Notes: generated by a model not told the origin, from the letters alone. DNA of 64,000 bases from Alkalihalophilus pseudofirmus OF4 (GCF_000005825.2 NC_013791.2:1860001-1924000); one strand, 5' to 3'. Positions 33,550 to 41,938 are shown, counted from the first letter of the stretch. A program made the numbers and translations.

Positions 33550-35187
33550 TTATGAACGAGCCTTGTTTATTTCCTCATCACGTAGCTTTCTTCTTAATAA
33601 TTTCCCGACAGCTGATTTTGGTAGTTCATCGCGTACTTCTACAATGCTTGGAACTTTGTACGGAGCAAGTAATTTTCTTGCAAAAGCAATTACATCCTCT
33701 TCAGTCGCCTTTTCACCTGATTTTAAGTTAATAAAAGCTTTTACAGTTTCTCCTCTGTATTCATCTGGAACACCGACGACAATCACCTCTTGAATGGCAG
33801 GATGTTGATAAAGGATTTCCTCAATTTCGCGAGGATAGACATTGAATCCACTTGCAATAATCATATCCTTTTTGCGATCGACAATATAAAAGTACCCTTC
33901 CTCATCCATTCGCGCCAAGTCCCCTGTATAGAGCCATCCTTCTTTTAATGCGGCGTTTGTCTCCTCTTCTCTCTGCCAATAGCCTTTCATCACCTGTGGC
34001 CCTCTAACGAGTAACTCACCTACTTCACCTACAGGTACGTCAATCGGACCACGATCAGTCTCTTTAATTATTTTTGATTCTAACCCAGGAAGTGGTATAC
34101 CGACGCTTCCCACTTTTCTATCTCGCGTTGGAGGATTAAAGTGAGTGGTTGGTGAGGCTTCAGACAGACCATAGCCCTCGCATAAATTGGAATTCGTTCT
34201 TTTTTCAAAAGTCTGTAGCTGCTCAATAGGCATAGCTGAGCCTCCGCTATTAAAATAGGATATTTGATCAAATCCGTATTCTTCTAATTTCGGATGACTA
34301 TTTAATGCTACATACATGGTCGGCACACCCGAAAACTGGAAAGGCTTCTCTCGTTTAACCGTTTCGACGACTTCTTGGAGCTCGAAACGAGGTAAAATAA
34401 TTTGATTACATCCACACTTGAATCCCAAAAAGACGTTACATGTTAAGCCGTAAATATGAAACATAGGTAAAACACTCATGATTTTCGGATTGTCTGGGTA
34501 CTCAATAGGTTTAAACATAAACTCATAGATTTGTTCTATATTCGTCATTAAATTACGATGTGTAAGCATAACCCCTTTTGACACACCTGTTGTACCACCT
34601 GTATATTGAAGCATCGCAATATCTTCCACTGGATCAATCTCTACATGAGGTGGTTGTTCTGTTCCCAAGGATAAGAAGTCATTAAAAAAGAAATCATTCT
34701 CCTCTATTTCCGTTACTTCTGACCCCAAGCTTACAACGATGACATGTTTCAGATTTGTTTTCTTTTGAACTTGTTTGACGCGTGGATATAGTTGATCTAA
34801 AACAATCATGTATTCTGCCCCGGAGTCTTTGAGCACATGTTCAATCTCTCTTTCGATATACATCGGATTGACTTGAACTCCGATACCACCAAGTTTTGAC
34901 ACACTAAACAACGTAAAGAGATAGTGAGGAGTATTCGGAAGCATAACAGCGAAGCGATCTCCTTTTGTAAATCCTAAACTATGAAGAGATGCCGTATATT
35001 GCTTGGTGATTCCATCAACCTGCTCATAGGTAAAGGTTCGGTCATAGAAAGTTAAAGCGGTTTTGTTCTTGTATTTTTCAACCGTTTGGGTAAATAAATC
35101 ATTTAACGAGAGATCCTTTACTTCAATCCTTTCTTCTACACTTTCATGATAAAGCGATAACCATGGCTTATCGTTGTAAATGGACAT
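33550..35187 (-). CDS. Long-chain acyl-CoA ligase (AMP-binding)
   Basis: Adenylate-forming enzyme of 545 residues that activates a carboxylic acid with ATP and CoA. The ATP-loop is LQYTGGTTGVSKGVMLTH; later motifs are NLCEGYGLSEASP, WLYTGDLARMDEEGYFYIVDRKKD and the C-terminal catalytic-lysine region PKSAVGKLLRRKLR. The ATG at 35187 has AAGGAGG 7 nt upstream; a longer frame adds 19 residues before it and is rejected. Downstream of a YbgC-type thioesterase in one probable operon. Likely fatty or aromatic acid activation for beta-oxidation. Confidence 0.92.
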   Translation of the reverse strand: MSIYNDKPWLSLYHESVEERIEVKDLSLNDLFTQTVEKYKNKTALTFYDRTFTYEQVDGITKQYTASLHSLGFTKGDRFAVMLPNTPHYLFTLFSVSKLGGIGVQVNPMYIEREIEHVLKDSGAEYMIVLDQLYPRVKQVQKKTNLKHVIVVSLGSEVTEIEENDFFFNDFLSLGTEQPPHVEIDPVEDIAMLQYTGGTTGVSKGVMLTHRNLMTNIEQIYEFMFKPIEYPDNPKIMSVLPMFHIYGLTCNVFLGFKCGCNQIILPRFELQEVVETVKREKPFQFSGVPTMYVALNSHPKLEEYGFDQISYFNSGGSAMPIEQLQTFEKRTNSNLCEGYGLSEASPTTHFNPPTRDRKVGSVGIPLPGLESKIIKETDRGPIDVPVGEVGELLVRGPQVMKGYWQREEETNAALKEGWLYTGDLARMDEEGYFYIVDRKKDMIIASGFNVYPREIEEILYQHPAIQEVIVVGVPDEYRGETVKAFINLKSGEKATEEDVIAFARKLLAPYKVPSIVEVRDELPKSAVGKLLRRKLRDEEINKARS

Positions 35188-35261
35188 AGTGATCCTCCTT
35201 GTATTAAGTCGTTTCAAGATTACTGATCGTAAGCTTTCGTCCATTACGTGAAAGGTGCCTT

Positions 35262-35675
35262 CTAGTTGGATGATATCTTTTCTTGGTAATACTTATTTAA
35301 ACGTTCTTTCATAAAATCTGGTAGTGGTTCAGTTGTTTGCGAATGAAAATCAAAATGGACCACAGCAGCCCGGCCTCTCGCTACAACTTCTTTAGCGGGA
35401 TTAAACACTTCATGGACAATATGGAAGCTAGATGTACCGATTTTTTCAACCGACGTCTCTATCGAAAGAATTTCGTCAAAATAAACTTGTTTAATAAAGT
35501 CACATGAAGTTGATGCTAAAATGATATTCCAATTTTCGATTGTCATATCTGGATTGAGGGCTTTAAAAAATTCTACACGTGCTTCCTCCAAATAGATAAA
35601 GTAGCTGACATTGTTAAGATGACCTAAGGCATCCGTTTCACAGAAGCGCACTTTTACATTGGTTTCGAATTTCAT
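35262..35675 (-). CDS. Acyl-CoA thioesterase, hotdog fold (YbgC/4HBT)
   Basis: Protein of 137 residues with the 4-hydroxybenzoyl-CoA thioesterase active-site pattern RFCETDALGHLNNVSYFIYLEEAR, where the Asp of D-A-L-G-H is the usual catalytic residue. It hydrolyses acyl-CoA to free acid and CoA. AAGGAGG precedes the ATG by 6 nt. First gene of the thioesterase-ligase operon, 74 nt before the ligase start, with a long palindrome in its upstream region. Acyl specificity unknown. Confidence 0.88.
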   Translation of the reverse strand: MKFETNVKVRFCETDALGHLNNVSYFIYLEEARVEFFKALNPDMTIENWNIILASTSCDFIKQVYFDEILSIETSVEKIGTSSFHIVHEVFNPAKEVVARGRAAVVHFDFHSQTTEPLPDFMKERLNKYYQEKISSN

Positions 35676-35728
35676 TTCTGCCTCCTTAGTATAATGGTGT
35701 TCTGAACACTCACATTTATATCCTTTGC

Positions 35729-35764
35729 AACTAAAACATACCTACTAGTTGGTATGTTTTAGTT
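35729..35764 (-). promoter_or_regulatory. 36-bp near-perfect palindrome before thioesterase-ligase operon
   Basis: 14-bp arms AACTAAAACATACC / GGTATGTTTTAGTT flank TACTAGTT, itself centred on ACTAGT, so 17 of 18 base pairs match. It lies 54-89 nt upstream of the thioesterase ATG and overlaps the likely promoter region (a TATAAA box lies about 20 nt further downstream). No T-run follows, so I favour a TetR-type operator over a terminator. Confidence 0.6.
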
Positions 35765-35792
35765 ACGTACGTTCATTTCTCTTTCCTTTTTG

Positions 35793-36965
35793 TTATTCCC
35801 TTTCAATCAAGGTAGCAATTCCTTGCCCTCCACCTATGCAAGCGGTAATTAAGGCTGTTGCTTGATTTCTCCTTTGTAATTCATAGATTGCCTTTGTTAA
35901 AAGAATCGCTCCTGTCGCCCCTAATGGATGTCCGTGTGCAATCGCCCCACCATTAACATTTAATTTTTCAGGGTCAAATTCTAATTCGCGATCACAGGCG
36001 ATAACCTGTGCTGCAAAAGCTTCATTTAATTCAATTAAATCGATCCTATTCAATTGAATTCCTGCTTTGTTTAACAGCTTTCTGGTCGCTGGTACTGGCC
36101 CGATCCCCATAATCGTAGGGTCGACACCACTCACCGCATAATCTCGTATGACCGCTAAAGGTTGTAAACCGCAAGCTTTTGCTTTTTCTCTAGACATGAT
36201 CACAACAGCACTAGCAGCATCATTTAATCCAGAACTACTCCCTGCTGTTACAGTCCCATCCTTAAGAAATGCTGGGGATAGCTTTGTTAAAGCTTCGAGA
36301 CTGGTCGAAGGTCGTGGATGCTCATCGGTATCAAATCTAATACTTTCCCCTCGTTTAACCGGGATCTCTACCGGAACAATTTGATCTTTAAAATAACCTT
36401 CTTGCATAGCTCTAGCCATTCTTTGTTGACTTCGCACAGAGAATTCATCTTGTTCTTCTCTGGAAATACGGTATTTTTTTGCAAGATTTTCGGCTGTAAT
36501 CCCCATAGGCGGGTCGCCAATTTCTTTAGGTGATAGTTGAGAAGCACGGAATTTAGGAGGAACTGGTGAATAGGCTTTCGTTGGACGATCCATTAAGTAA
36601 GGTGCCCGACTCATGCTCTCGACCCCGCCGGCAATGAACACATCCCCATCACCTGCTTTAATCGCTTGGGCTGCAAGATTAATAGAATTGATACCAGATC
36701 CACATTGGCGGTCAATCGTTAGACCAGGGATTTCTAAGGACAAACCAGTTTGCAGAGCTGTTAAGCGAGCGATATTACCGCCACCACTTAAAACATTCCC
36801 CATAATCACGTCATCCACCATATCGGCTGAAACAGAAACCCGCTCAAGCGCTTCTTTAATCACAACCGCTCCGTATTGATGGGCCTCTAAACCTGCTAGT
36901 GCACCACCTTGTTTAGCTATTGCCGTTCGAACTGCTGAAACAATCACCGCATCTCTATTCGACAT
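35793..36965 (-). CDS. Acetyl-CoA acyltransferase (thiolase)
   Basis: Thiolase of 390 residues, the standard length. The nucleophile Cys is C88 in DRQCGSGINS, the catalytic His lies in GGAIAHGHPLGATG, and the second Cys in ACIGGGQG. It cleaves 3-ketoacyl-CoA with CoA to acetyl-CoA, or runs in reverse. The ATG at 36965 has AAGGAGG 6 nt upstream; a 21-residue N-terminal extension of the frame is not credible. Near acyl-CoA ligase and thioesterase genes, consistent with fatty acid breakdown. Confidence 0.93.
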   Translation of the reverse strand: MSNRDAVIVSAVRTAIAKQGGALAGLEAHQYGAVVIKEALERVSVSADMVDDVIMGNVLSGGGNIARLTALQTGLSLEIPGLTIDRQCGSGINSINLAAQAIKAGDGDVFIAGGVESMSRAPYLMDRPTKAYSPVPPKFRASQLSPKEIGDPPMGITAENLAKKYRISREEQDEFSVRSQQRMARAMQEGYFKDQIVPVEIPVKRGESIRFDTDEHPRPSTSLEALTKLSPAFLKDGTVTAGSSSGLNDAASAVVIMSREKAKACGLQPLAVIRDYAVSGVDPTIMGIGPVPATRKLLNKAGIQLNRIDLIELNEAFAAQVIACDRELEFDPEKLNVNGGAIAHGHPLGATGAILLTKAIYELQRRNQATALITACIGGGQGIATLIERE

Positions 36966-37100
36966 TCTCTTCCTCCTTTTATCAATTTTTGAGGTCTTCA
37001 TCTTTACCTTTCTAGATAAGTGAAACAATTCCTTTAAATTTATATGCTCGTTCTATTTAAATAAAATCATTTCCCTCAAAAAATTTCTTATTCCAACAGT

Positions 37101-37133
37101 AACAACCTACCTCAGTTGGTGAGGTAGGTTGTT
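37101..37133 (-). other. Strong hairpin upstream of thiolase gene
   Basis: Perfect 14-bp stem AACAACCTACCTCA / TGAGGTAGGTTGTT with 5-nt loop GTTGG, 136 nt upstream of the thiolase ATG and downstream of padR. The tails are not T-rich on either strand. Could be a weak terminator for the SDR-padR operon or an operator. The surrounding 36966-37254 holds no gene. Confidence 0.5.
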
Positions 37134-37254
37134 ATTTCTATTGAATTACGTCTTACAAAAGGTTCGATAAGGACGATCTGATTGCGGGAGCAGTGTGGCC
37201 TACTCATCTCTAGGCTTATTTCTTCTGGTGGAAACGTTTCTTCATAACTTCAAA

Positions 37255-37317
37255 TAATAAAGTTCATCTAGATCTTTAACGGTTGCTTCTTTAAGAGTGA
37301 CTAATTTACCTGTTAAT
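37255..37317 (-). pseudogene. 63-bp duplicated fragment of RimJ-type acetyltransferase 5' end
   Basis: On the minus strand this stretch encodes TGKLVTLKEATVKDLDELYY, nearly identical to residues 5-24 of the acetyltransferase at 30057 (SGKLVTLKEATEKDLDELYY), and the DNA matches 30572-30635 at most positions. The similarity stops abruptly after the YY codons, and there is no start codon. It abuts the padR stop codon. A gene remnant or a small segmental duplication. Confidence 0.8.
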
Positions 37318-37322
37318 TTAAT

Positions 37323-37835
37323 TTAAGAATCTTCCTCTCTTAGAACCTCATTTACTCGCTTCAACCAATTGTACTGCAGCTCTAATTGTTCATAATAATG
37401 CTCTTGAATCAATTGATTGATTTTATCATTGTACTCTTTGCGCTGATTCAACTCTTCACTTAATTCATTCATCCATCTTCCAATATGCTGCAGCACGTTT
37501 GATTTATCTGCATGCTCAATATAAGCGAGAGCTGGATAAAGGGTTCTTGCGTCTGTTTGCTGCTTTTCAAATACTGATACAATAGATGCTTGTAGATGTT
37601 TTTCCCCAGTAGGGGTGAGCTCATAGATGGTGCGGTTAGGACGATTATTCTCTTTCTCCGATTTCACTTCACGAATGCAATCTAATTTAGTTAACGTTCG
37701 GATCGCTTGGTATAGGTTGCCATCTGTAATCAGGATTAATTTATTCCATCCATCTTTATAAAGCGTTTGTTTGATTTCATATGGGTGATTCGGCTTCTTT
37801 TTAAGTGTAGCCAACACTAGAATTTGCATGGACAT
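37323..37835 (-). CDS. PadR family transcriptional regulator
   Basis: Regulator of 170 residues. The N-terminal winged helix (about 1-85) shows the PadR pattern ILVLATLKKKPNHPYEIKQTL and the wing EKENNRPNRTIYELTPTGEKHL. The C-terminal part is a long helical dimerisation region (about 100-165). It lies 21 nt downstream of the SDR gene on the same strand and probably autoregulates that operon via palindromes at 38613-38643. Ligand unknown. Confidence 0.88.
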   Translation of the reverse strand: MSMQILVLATLKKKPNHPYEIKQTLYKDGWNKLILITDGNLYQAIRTLTKLDCIREVKSEKENNRPNRTIYELTPTGEKHLQASIVSVFEKQQTDARTLYPALAYIEHADKSNVLQHIGRWMNELSEELNQRKEYNDKINQLIQEHYYEQLELQYNWLKRVNEVLREEDS

Positions 37836-37856
37836 AAGAACATTCCCTTATTTAAA

Positions 37857-38588
37857 TTATTGAGCAGAGAAACCTCCGTCAATTACAATTTCAGCTCCTG
37901 TAATATAGGATGACTCATCAGAAGATAAGAAAAGAACGGTATTAGCAATATCTTCTGGCTTCCCTAATCTCCCAAGTGGTGTTGCTTGAATAAGCTGGTT
38001 CAACATTTGACTTGATGATTGCAAGGCTTGGGTCATCGGTGTTTCAATCACTCCTGGGAAAATGGCATTTACTCGTACTCCTTGGCGGCCGTAGTGAGTA
38101 GCTGCTGCCTTAGATAGAGCTCTCACGGCTCCTTTTGAAGCGGAATATGCATTCAACCCGAGGCCGATTTGAGCTGTATAACTAGAGATGTTTACGATTG
38201 ATCCTGATTTCTGTTTTTCCATAATAGGAGCCACATGCTTAATCCCTGCAAATGGACCAAAGCTGTTAATACGCATCATTATATCCCAATCATTAATTGA
38301 TATGTCTTCCAACGGCTTCTCACTTGAGATTCCTGCATTATTTACTAATATATCTATTCTACCAAATTCATCCTCTACCGTCGAAGCGAGTGCTGACCAA
38401 GATTCTTCAGAAGATACATCAAGTACCTTCGCATGGACAAGATCCCATTTTGCCACTTCTTTTAAGGCTTCTTCATTGATATCAGCAGCAATTACCGTTG
38501 CACCTTCCTGTTGAAATAATCGTACAATCTCTTTTCCAATCCCTGATGCTCCACCTGTTACAATCGCTACTTTATCTTTTACTCTCAT
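37857..38588 (-). CDS. Short-chain dehydrogenase/reductase
   Basis: Classical SDR, 243 residues, the family's usual length. NAD(P)-binding TGGASGIG at about 11, NNAG near 87, catalytic Ser in NISSYTAQIG and the YSASK tetrad Tyr/Lys at about 150. The Asp after strand 2 (AADIN) suggests preference for NAD over NADP. Substrate unknown; paired with a PadR regulator in one operon. Near acyl-CoA genes, so a hydroxyacyl or alcohol substrate is possible but unproven. Confidence 0.9.
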   Translation of the reverse strand: MRVKDKVAIVTGGASGIGKEIVRLFQQEGATVIAADINEEALKEVAKWDLVHAKVLDVSSEESWSALASTVEDEFGRIDILVNNAGISSEKPLEDISINDWDIMMRINSFGPFAGIKHVAPIMEKQKSGSIVNISSYTAQIGLGLNAYSASKGAVRALSKAAATHYGRQGVRVNAIFPGVIETPMTQALQSSSQMLNQLIQATPLGRLGKPEDIANTVLFLSSDESSYITGAEIVIDGGFSAQ

Positions 38589-38612
38589 TTTTAATCCCCC
38601 TGGACGTCTTTT

Positions 38613-38679
38613 TTACTTTGTTCAAATTACTTTGTGCAAAGTATAAGTATAGTATACGTTAGCTCTACTAGATATTCAA
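38613..38679 (-). promoter_or_regulatory. SDR-padR promoter and tandem PadR-type operators
   Basis: Minus strand: TTGAAT (38674-38679), 17-nt spacer, TATACT (38651-38656), a good sigma-A promoter. Directly downstream is the perfect palindrome TACTTTG-TG-CAAAGTA (38628-38643), and next to it a degenerate copy TACTTTG-TT-CAAATTA (38614-38629), end to end. Placement over the transcription start indicates repression, most simply by the PadR protein of the same operon. Confidence 0.72.
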
Positions 38680-38711
38680 AGGAATAGTCTTATACGATTA
38701 GCATGTTTTGC

Positions 38712-38743
38712 ATAAAAAAGAGCTGATCCTTGTCAGCTCTTTT
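38712..38743. terminator. Bidirectional terminator after the 39.5-38.9 kb gene group
   Basis: 11-bp perfect stem AAAAGAGCTGA / TCAGCTCTTTT, 6-nt loop, minus tail TTTTTTATG. It lies about 190 nt after the stop at 38935; phased repeat D fills the gap and would be in the 3' untranslated region. Confidence 0.82.
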
Positions 38744-38752
38744 GAGGTTTGG

Positions 38753-38938
38753 TGATTGCACCTTTTGAGAGGTTAATTGTGTTGGTTAAGAGGGATATTT
38801 CTCTAGTCTACTGTTTTATTGCGTCGGTTGAATGTTTATATGCGCTTATGTGGCTCAATTGCTCCTATTCATTTTAAGGATGTGTCAGGTGAAAGTTTAA
38901 TTGTCTCTACTTCCTGACCAATTGCGCCAATTACCTAC
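38753..38938 (+). repeat. Nine-unit phased dispersed repeat, copy D
   Basis: Units at 38753, 38774, 38795, 38816, 38837, 38856, 38878, 38898 and 38919 reproduce the spacing 21-21-21-21-19-22-20-21 exactly. Units are the most diverged (TGATTGCA, TAATTGTG, ATATTTCT, TTATTGCG, TATATGCG, CAATTGCT, GGATGTG, TAATTGTC, CAATTGCG). It was recognisable mainly from the spacing. The last unit touches the stop codon at 38935. Confidence 0.8.
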
Positions 38939-39243
38939 CCCTTTATACGGTTTAATCTCACATTTATTGTATTTAATATAAATGTGATGATAAGCAGCAC
39001 CGTAGCAGCAAGCACGACACCGCCAGCTGTATCATAAATGGCACTTATATCTTCAATTCTAACAAGATGATAGCTATACAGGATTTGACAAAAAAGGGCG
39101 ATGGCACACGCGCTTAAACTCATGATTGAATAACTAGCCCAATTTTTATTTGGCTTTCTTTTATCACGCATAATACTGATTACGGGCAGGAACCACGCAG
39201 TCAGTCCAAGCACGAGGCTCCCTACATTCAACCAGTCTGCCAT
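38935..39243 (-). CDS. Three-helix membrane protein, unknown
   Basis: Protein of 102 residues with helices at about 5-22, 37-58 and 72-92. A basic loop (RDKRKPNKNW) lies between helices 1 and 2. The start overlaps the upstream gene's last base. No family recognised. Probably the last gene of the operon containing 39243-39512. Confidence 0.6.
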   Translation of the reverse strand: MADWLNVGSLVLGLTAWFLPVISIMRDKRKPNKNWASYSIMSLSACAIALFCQILYSYHLVRIEDISAIYDTAGGVVLAATVLLIITFILNTINVRLNRIKG

Positions 39244-39512
39244 TACTTCTGTTCCTCAGGATAGACCAAATTGTGATCAACAAAGATTTTGCATTGAATT
39301 TTTACAGTTCCGCCAAGAGTTACTTTAATCGTTTTAATATCCCCGTTTGCTGCTTTTAACTGGCCTTGTAACGTTGACCTTAAAGCAAGACCTAGGTTCT
39401 GATCTTGTAATTTCCCATCTACATACAGCTTTTCCCCGTTAAACCAGCTATTTTCCACTCGTATTTGACGTCCTTCATACGTTGCTTCAAATATCTTTGT
39501 CACATTAATCAC
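39243..39512 (-). CDS. Hypothetical protein, LGG-QCK domain
   Basis: Soluble protein of 89 residues that looks all-beta. Its pattern (IRVENSWFNGEKLYVDGKLQ ... IKVTLGGTVKIQCKIFVD ... LVY) recurs at the C-terminus of the 192-residue membrane protein at 45725 (IKVKLGGLVSLQCKVYIN ... LVF), so both share one domain that I cannot name. It is the first of two overlapping genes with a membrane protein downstream, which suggests a membrane-linked partner. Confidence 0.65.
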   Translation of the reverse strand: MINVTKIFEATYEGRQIRVENSWFNGEKLYVDGKLQDQNLGLALRSTLQGQLKAANGDIKTIKVTLGGTVKIQCKIFVDHNLVYPEEQK

Positions 39513-39531
39513 TCCTCTATTATGTTTCTCT

Positions 39532-40185
39532 CTACTTAGTTGTCACTTTTTTAATAAATGCTTCGACCATATGAATGGCTTCCTCGCGGGAATCATAATC
39601 GAGCAAATGGAAATTTATATCATAAACCATACCAGATTCTTGGAAACTTAGTCTATTAATATTATGGTTATCCTGTTCAATTAGCTGATGTTTTACAGAT
39701 GTGCCAGCCAATTCAATGCTCTCTCCATTTAGTGGGAGGTTAGGATCAAATTCAGATATATGAATAACGATTGTAGCATCCTCTTCATTTAAATGATTGA
39801 GATAAAGAAAGTCCCCATTTTCTATCAAGAACTCACGCTCAGTTTCATTAATAAAAGGTTCATCTATAGCATCGTTAATGTACACAATCATTGCATTTTT
39901 GGGAGCAGTTAACTCATCATTCATCTCTTTGTCTGCAGTCCAGATCATTCCTAGAGGATAGCTGTACATATGAGGTAGATATACTTGTTGATCAAAATAA
40001 GAAGAAAGCTGTTCTTCATGTAAAAGAATCTGGGTAGCTGCCACGCCCATTGCGATCTGATCTTCATCTACATGAGCCACTGTATCTGGAGTCAAGCGAA
40101 TCATTGCAACAAAAATGAACGTTGAAACTATTAACGCAGATACGACGAGAATAAGCAGACGGTTCGTACTTTTTAAAGGCTTCAT
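39532..40185 (-). CDS. Membrane-anchored protein of unknown function
   Basis: Protein of 217 residues: N-terminal membrane anchor at about 9-30, then an acidic external domain. The C-terminal 60 residues (about GTSVKHQL ... YDINFHLLDYDSREEAIHMVEAF) resemble the end of DUF4367-type sporulation/anti-sigma associated domains, but weakly. 19 nt upstream of the 89-residue gene, 37 nt downstream of the serine hydrolase gene, all on one strand, so possibly one operon. Confidence 0.6.
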   Translation of the reverse strand: MKPLKSTNRLLILVVSALIVSTFIFVAMIRLTPDTVAHVDEDQIAMGVAATQILLHEEQLSSYFDQQVYLPHMYSYPLGMIWTADKEMNDELTAPKNAMIVYINDAIDEPFINETEREFLIENGDFLYLNHLNEEDATIVIHISEFDPNLPLNGESIELAGTSVKHQLIEQDNHNINRLSFQESGMVYDINFHLLDYDSREEAIHMVEAFIKKVTTK

Positions 40186-40222
40186 TCAACTTCTCCTTTC
40201 TTTTAGTTTCAAATATGTACGA

Positions 40223-41374
40223 TCACTCTTCAAATAACTTTAATAAAAATTGCTCCGTAATTTGTTCAAAATACAGACCATACGAATCGTTTGGCAAGTT
40301 GCTTGTAAATACAGCTGTAAAATCGAAATGAGGAATGACGATCAGTTTCTGTCCAAAGGCGCCAGACCCATAATAGCTATGAATTAATTCGCCTGAATCA
40401 AGTTGCAGCGTCTTGACCCACCACTGATACCCATAATCTCCAAAGCCTGCTTCATTTAATTCAGTTGTGGTGTGATAACTAGTTGAGGCGTCCACCCATT
40501 CTAAAGGGATGATCTGAACTCCATCCCACCTGCCTCCATTTAAAAATAAATAGCCGATTTTTGCGAGGTCAGCAGGAACCATTTCCATTTTATATCCACC
40601 TGTATAATAACCATTTGAATCAATATCCCAGAAATAATCCATTGTCCCAATGGCTAGCGGCGAAAACAAATGCTTATCAGCAAAATGCTTTGTTGACTGA
40701 CCTGAAGCTCTTTCAAGTATGACAGACAATAAATGAGAGGCCCCTGTATTATAGTTAAATTGAGTTCCAGGATCATTTACCAGCTCACGAGAAATAATGA
40801 AATCCACCCAGTTATCACTAGACTCTAATGGGAACATGATATCATTCCATCGGGTTGTCTCCGGCCAATACAATCCATCTGTTAAAGTTAAAAAATGCTC
40901 AATTGTCCATTCATGTTTACGAATGTCTTCTTGCTCAAGTATTTCTGGGATGAAGTCTGAGGCTTTCTGATCGATTCCCTCAATATAGCCTTGGTCGATT
41001 GCTATGCCAATTAAGGAAGAGGTGATACTTTTTGCAATCGAATTGATAGGAGTTCTTGAATCATTAAAGGTGATCGATTTGTAATATTCTTCAGCTAGAT
41101 AGCCGTCTTTGATTAACAGCATGCTGTACACATCTTCTTGACGGACTTTTTCTATTAATTCTTCTAGCACATCCTCGTTTAAACCAAGTTCAGCAGGAGA
41201 TTTTATCTTCCAATTTTGCGTAGGATAATAATCTCTCTCTTTATCTAATTGCGTTCTTACTGCTTCAGCTGGTAAATCTTCTGAAGTTGGTAATGAGGAG
41301 GTTTGAGTTTCTATGCATCCAGCAAGGAACAAAGACAGTAATGTGTACACTAAAATATTATGTATTCGTTTCAT
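40223..41374 (-). CDS. Beta-lactamase-fold serine hydrolase, lipoprotein
   Basis: Surface lipoprotein of 383 residues. Lipobox LAGC with Cys20. The beta-lactamase/esterase-type domain has S112-I-A-K115, Y208-N-T and a C-terminal YYGSGAFGQ box in place of KTG. Proteins of this type include 6-aminohexanoate-hydrolase-like and EstB-like esterases; substrate unknown. One of three serine hydrolases of this fold in the window. GGAAGGAGC lies before the ATG. Confidence 0.86.
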   Translation of the reverse strand: MKRIHNILVYTLLSLFLAGCIETQTSSLPTSEDLPAEAVRTQLDKERDYYPTQNWKIKSPAELGLNEDVLEELIEKVRQEDVYSMLLIKDGYLAEEYYKSITFNDSRTPINSIAKSITSSLIGIAIDQGYIEGIDQKASDFIPEILEQEDIRKHEWTIEHFLTLTDGLYWPETTRWNDIMFPLESSDNWVDFIISRELVNDPGTQFNYNTGASHLLSVILERASGQSTKHFADKHLFSPLAIGTMDYFWDIDSNGYYTGGYKMEMVPADLAKIGYLFLNGGRWDGVQIIPLEWVDASTSYHTTTELNEAGFGDYGYQWWVKTLQLDSGELIHSYYGSGAFGQKLIVIPHFDFTAVFTSNLPNDSYGLYFEQITEQFLLKLFEE

Positions 41375-41495
41375 CGTAGCTCCTTCCTTGAATATATTAA
41401 ATTTTACTTTATTTCTAATTTATACCTTTACGTATTATTTGTTGTCGTGGTTTCAGGTTGGGCGTAATTCATTATCTTTCTTAAATTGAAAAAAC

Positions 41496-41530
41496 AACAA
41501 AAAAGCTAAGAACATACCGCTCTCAGCTCT
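41496..41530 (-). terminator. Terminator of small lipoprotein gene
   Basis: Minus strand AGCTGAGA-N9-TCTTAGCT (one G-T pair) followed by TTTTTTG, close behind the stop codon at 41539. Confidence 0.75.
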
Positions 41531-41538
41531 TCTACCCT

Positions 41539-41910
41539 TTAATTTAAATGAATGTTTTCTAAATAAAACTCCCCTGCTTCTCGTTCATCACTCGTTTCAA
41601 AAACAATTCCGTTTGTATCTAGAAATACATAATAAGGAGCTTCACCTATCGCTAATTCAGAGTATTCTAAGTTAAAGTTTTCAAGCGACATCATGGTTCC
41701 GAGTGTTAAGTTTGAATTTTGTTCATACCCTCTCATAAATTCAGGTATCCTATGCTCTGTATGTTCGTTTGGATAAATCACTACATAAGAGTACTTCCCG
41801 TCTTCTGCCGGAAGTAGCTGTGGATATGAAAACTGGCTAGTATTTACTTCGTTCTTACAACCTGAAACTAAACAAAGAACAATGATTAGAAGAATAAATT
41901 TATTATTCAT
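41539..41910 (-). CDS. Small putative lipoprotein
   Basis: Lipoprotein of 123 residues with signal peptide ending in VSGC (Cys18). The mature part is acidic with no recognised domain. It lies just downstream of a broken lipoprotein gene on the same strand. RBS GGAGAC is close to the ATG. Function unknown. Confidence 0.7.
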   Translation of the reverse strand: MNNKFILLIIVLCLVSGCKNEVNTSQFSYPQLLPAEDGKYSYVVIYPNEHTEHRIPEFMRGYEQNSNLTLGTMMSLENFNLEYSELAIGEAPYYVFLDTNGIVFETSDEREAGEFYLENIHLN

Positions 41911-41938
41911 AAACGTCTCCTTTATTATAGGACCAAGC

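Noticed and set aside
35729-35764. The 36-bp palindrome as a terminator of the thiolase gene
   Set aside because: No T-run follows on the minus strand and it lies in the leader region of the thioesterase operon, so an operator is more likely, though termination cannot be excluded.
37101-37133. Hairpin as a riboswitch upstream of the thiolase gene
   Set aside because: It is a single long stem with no conserved junction or alternative pairing that I can see.
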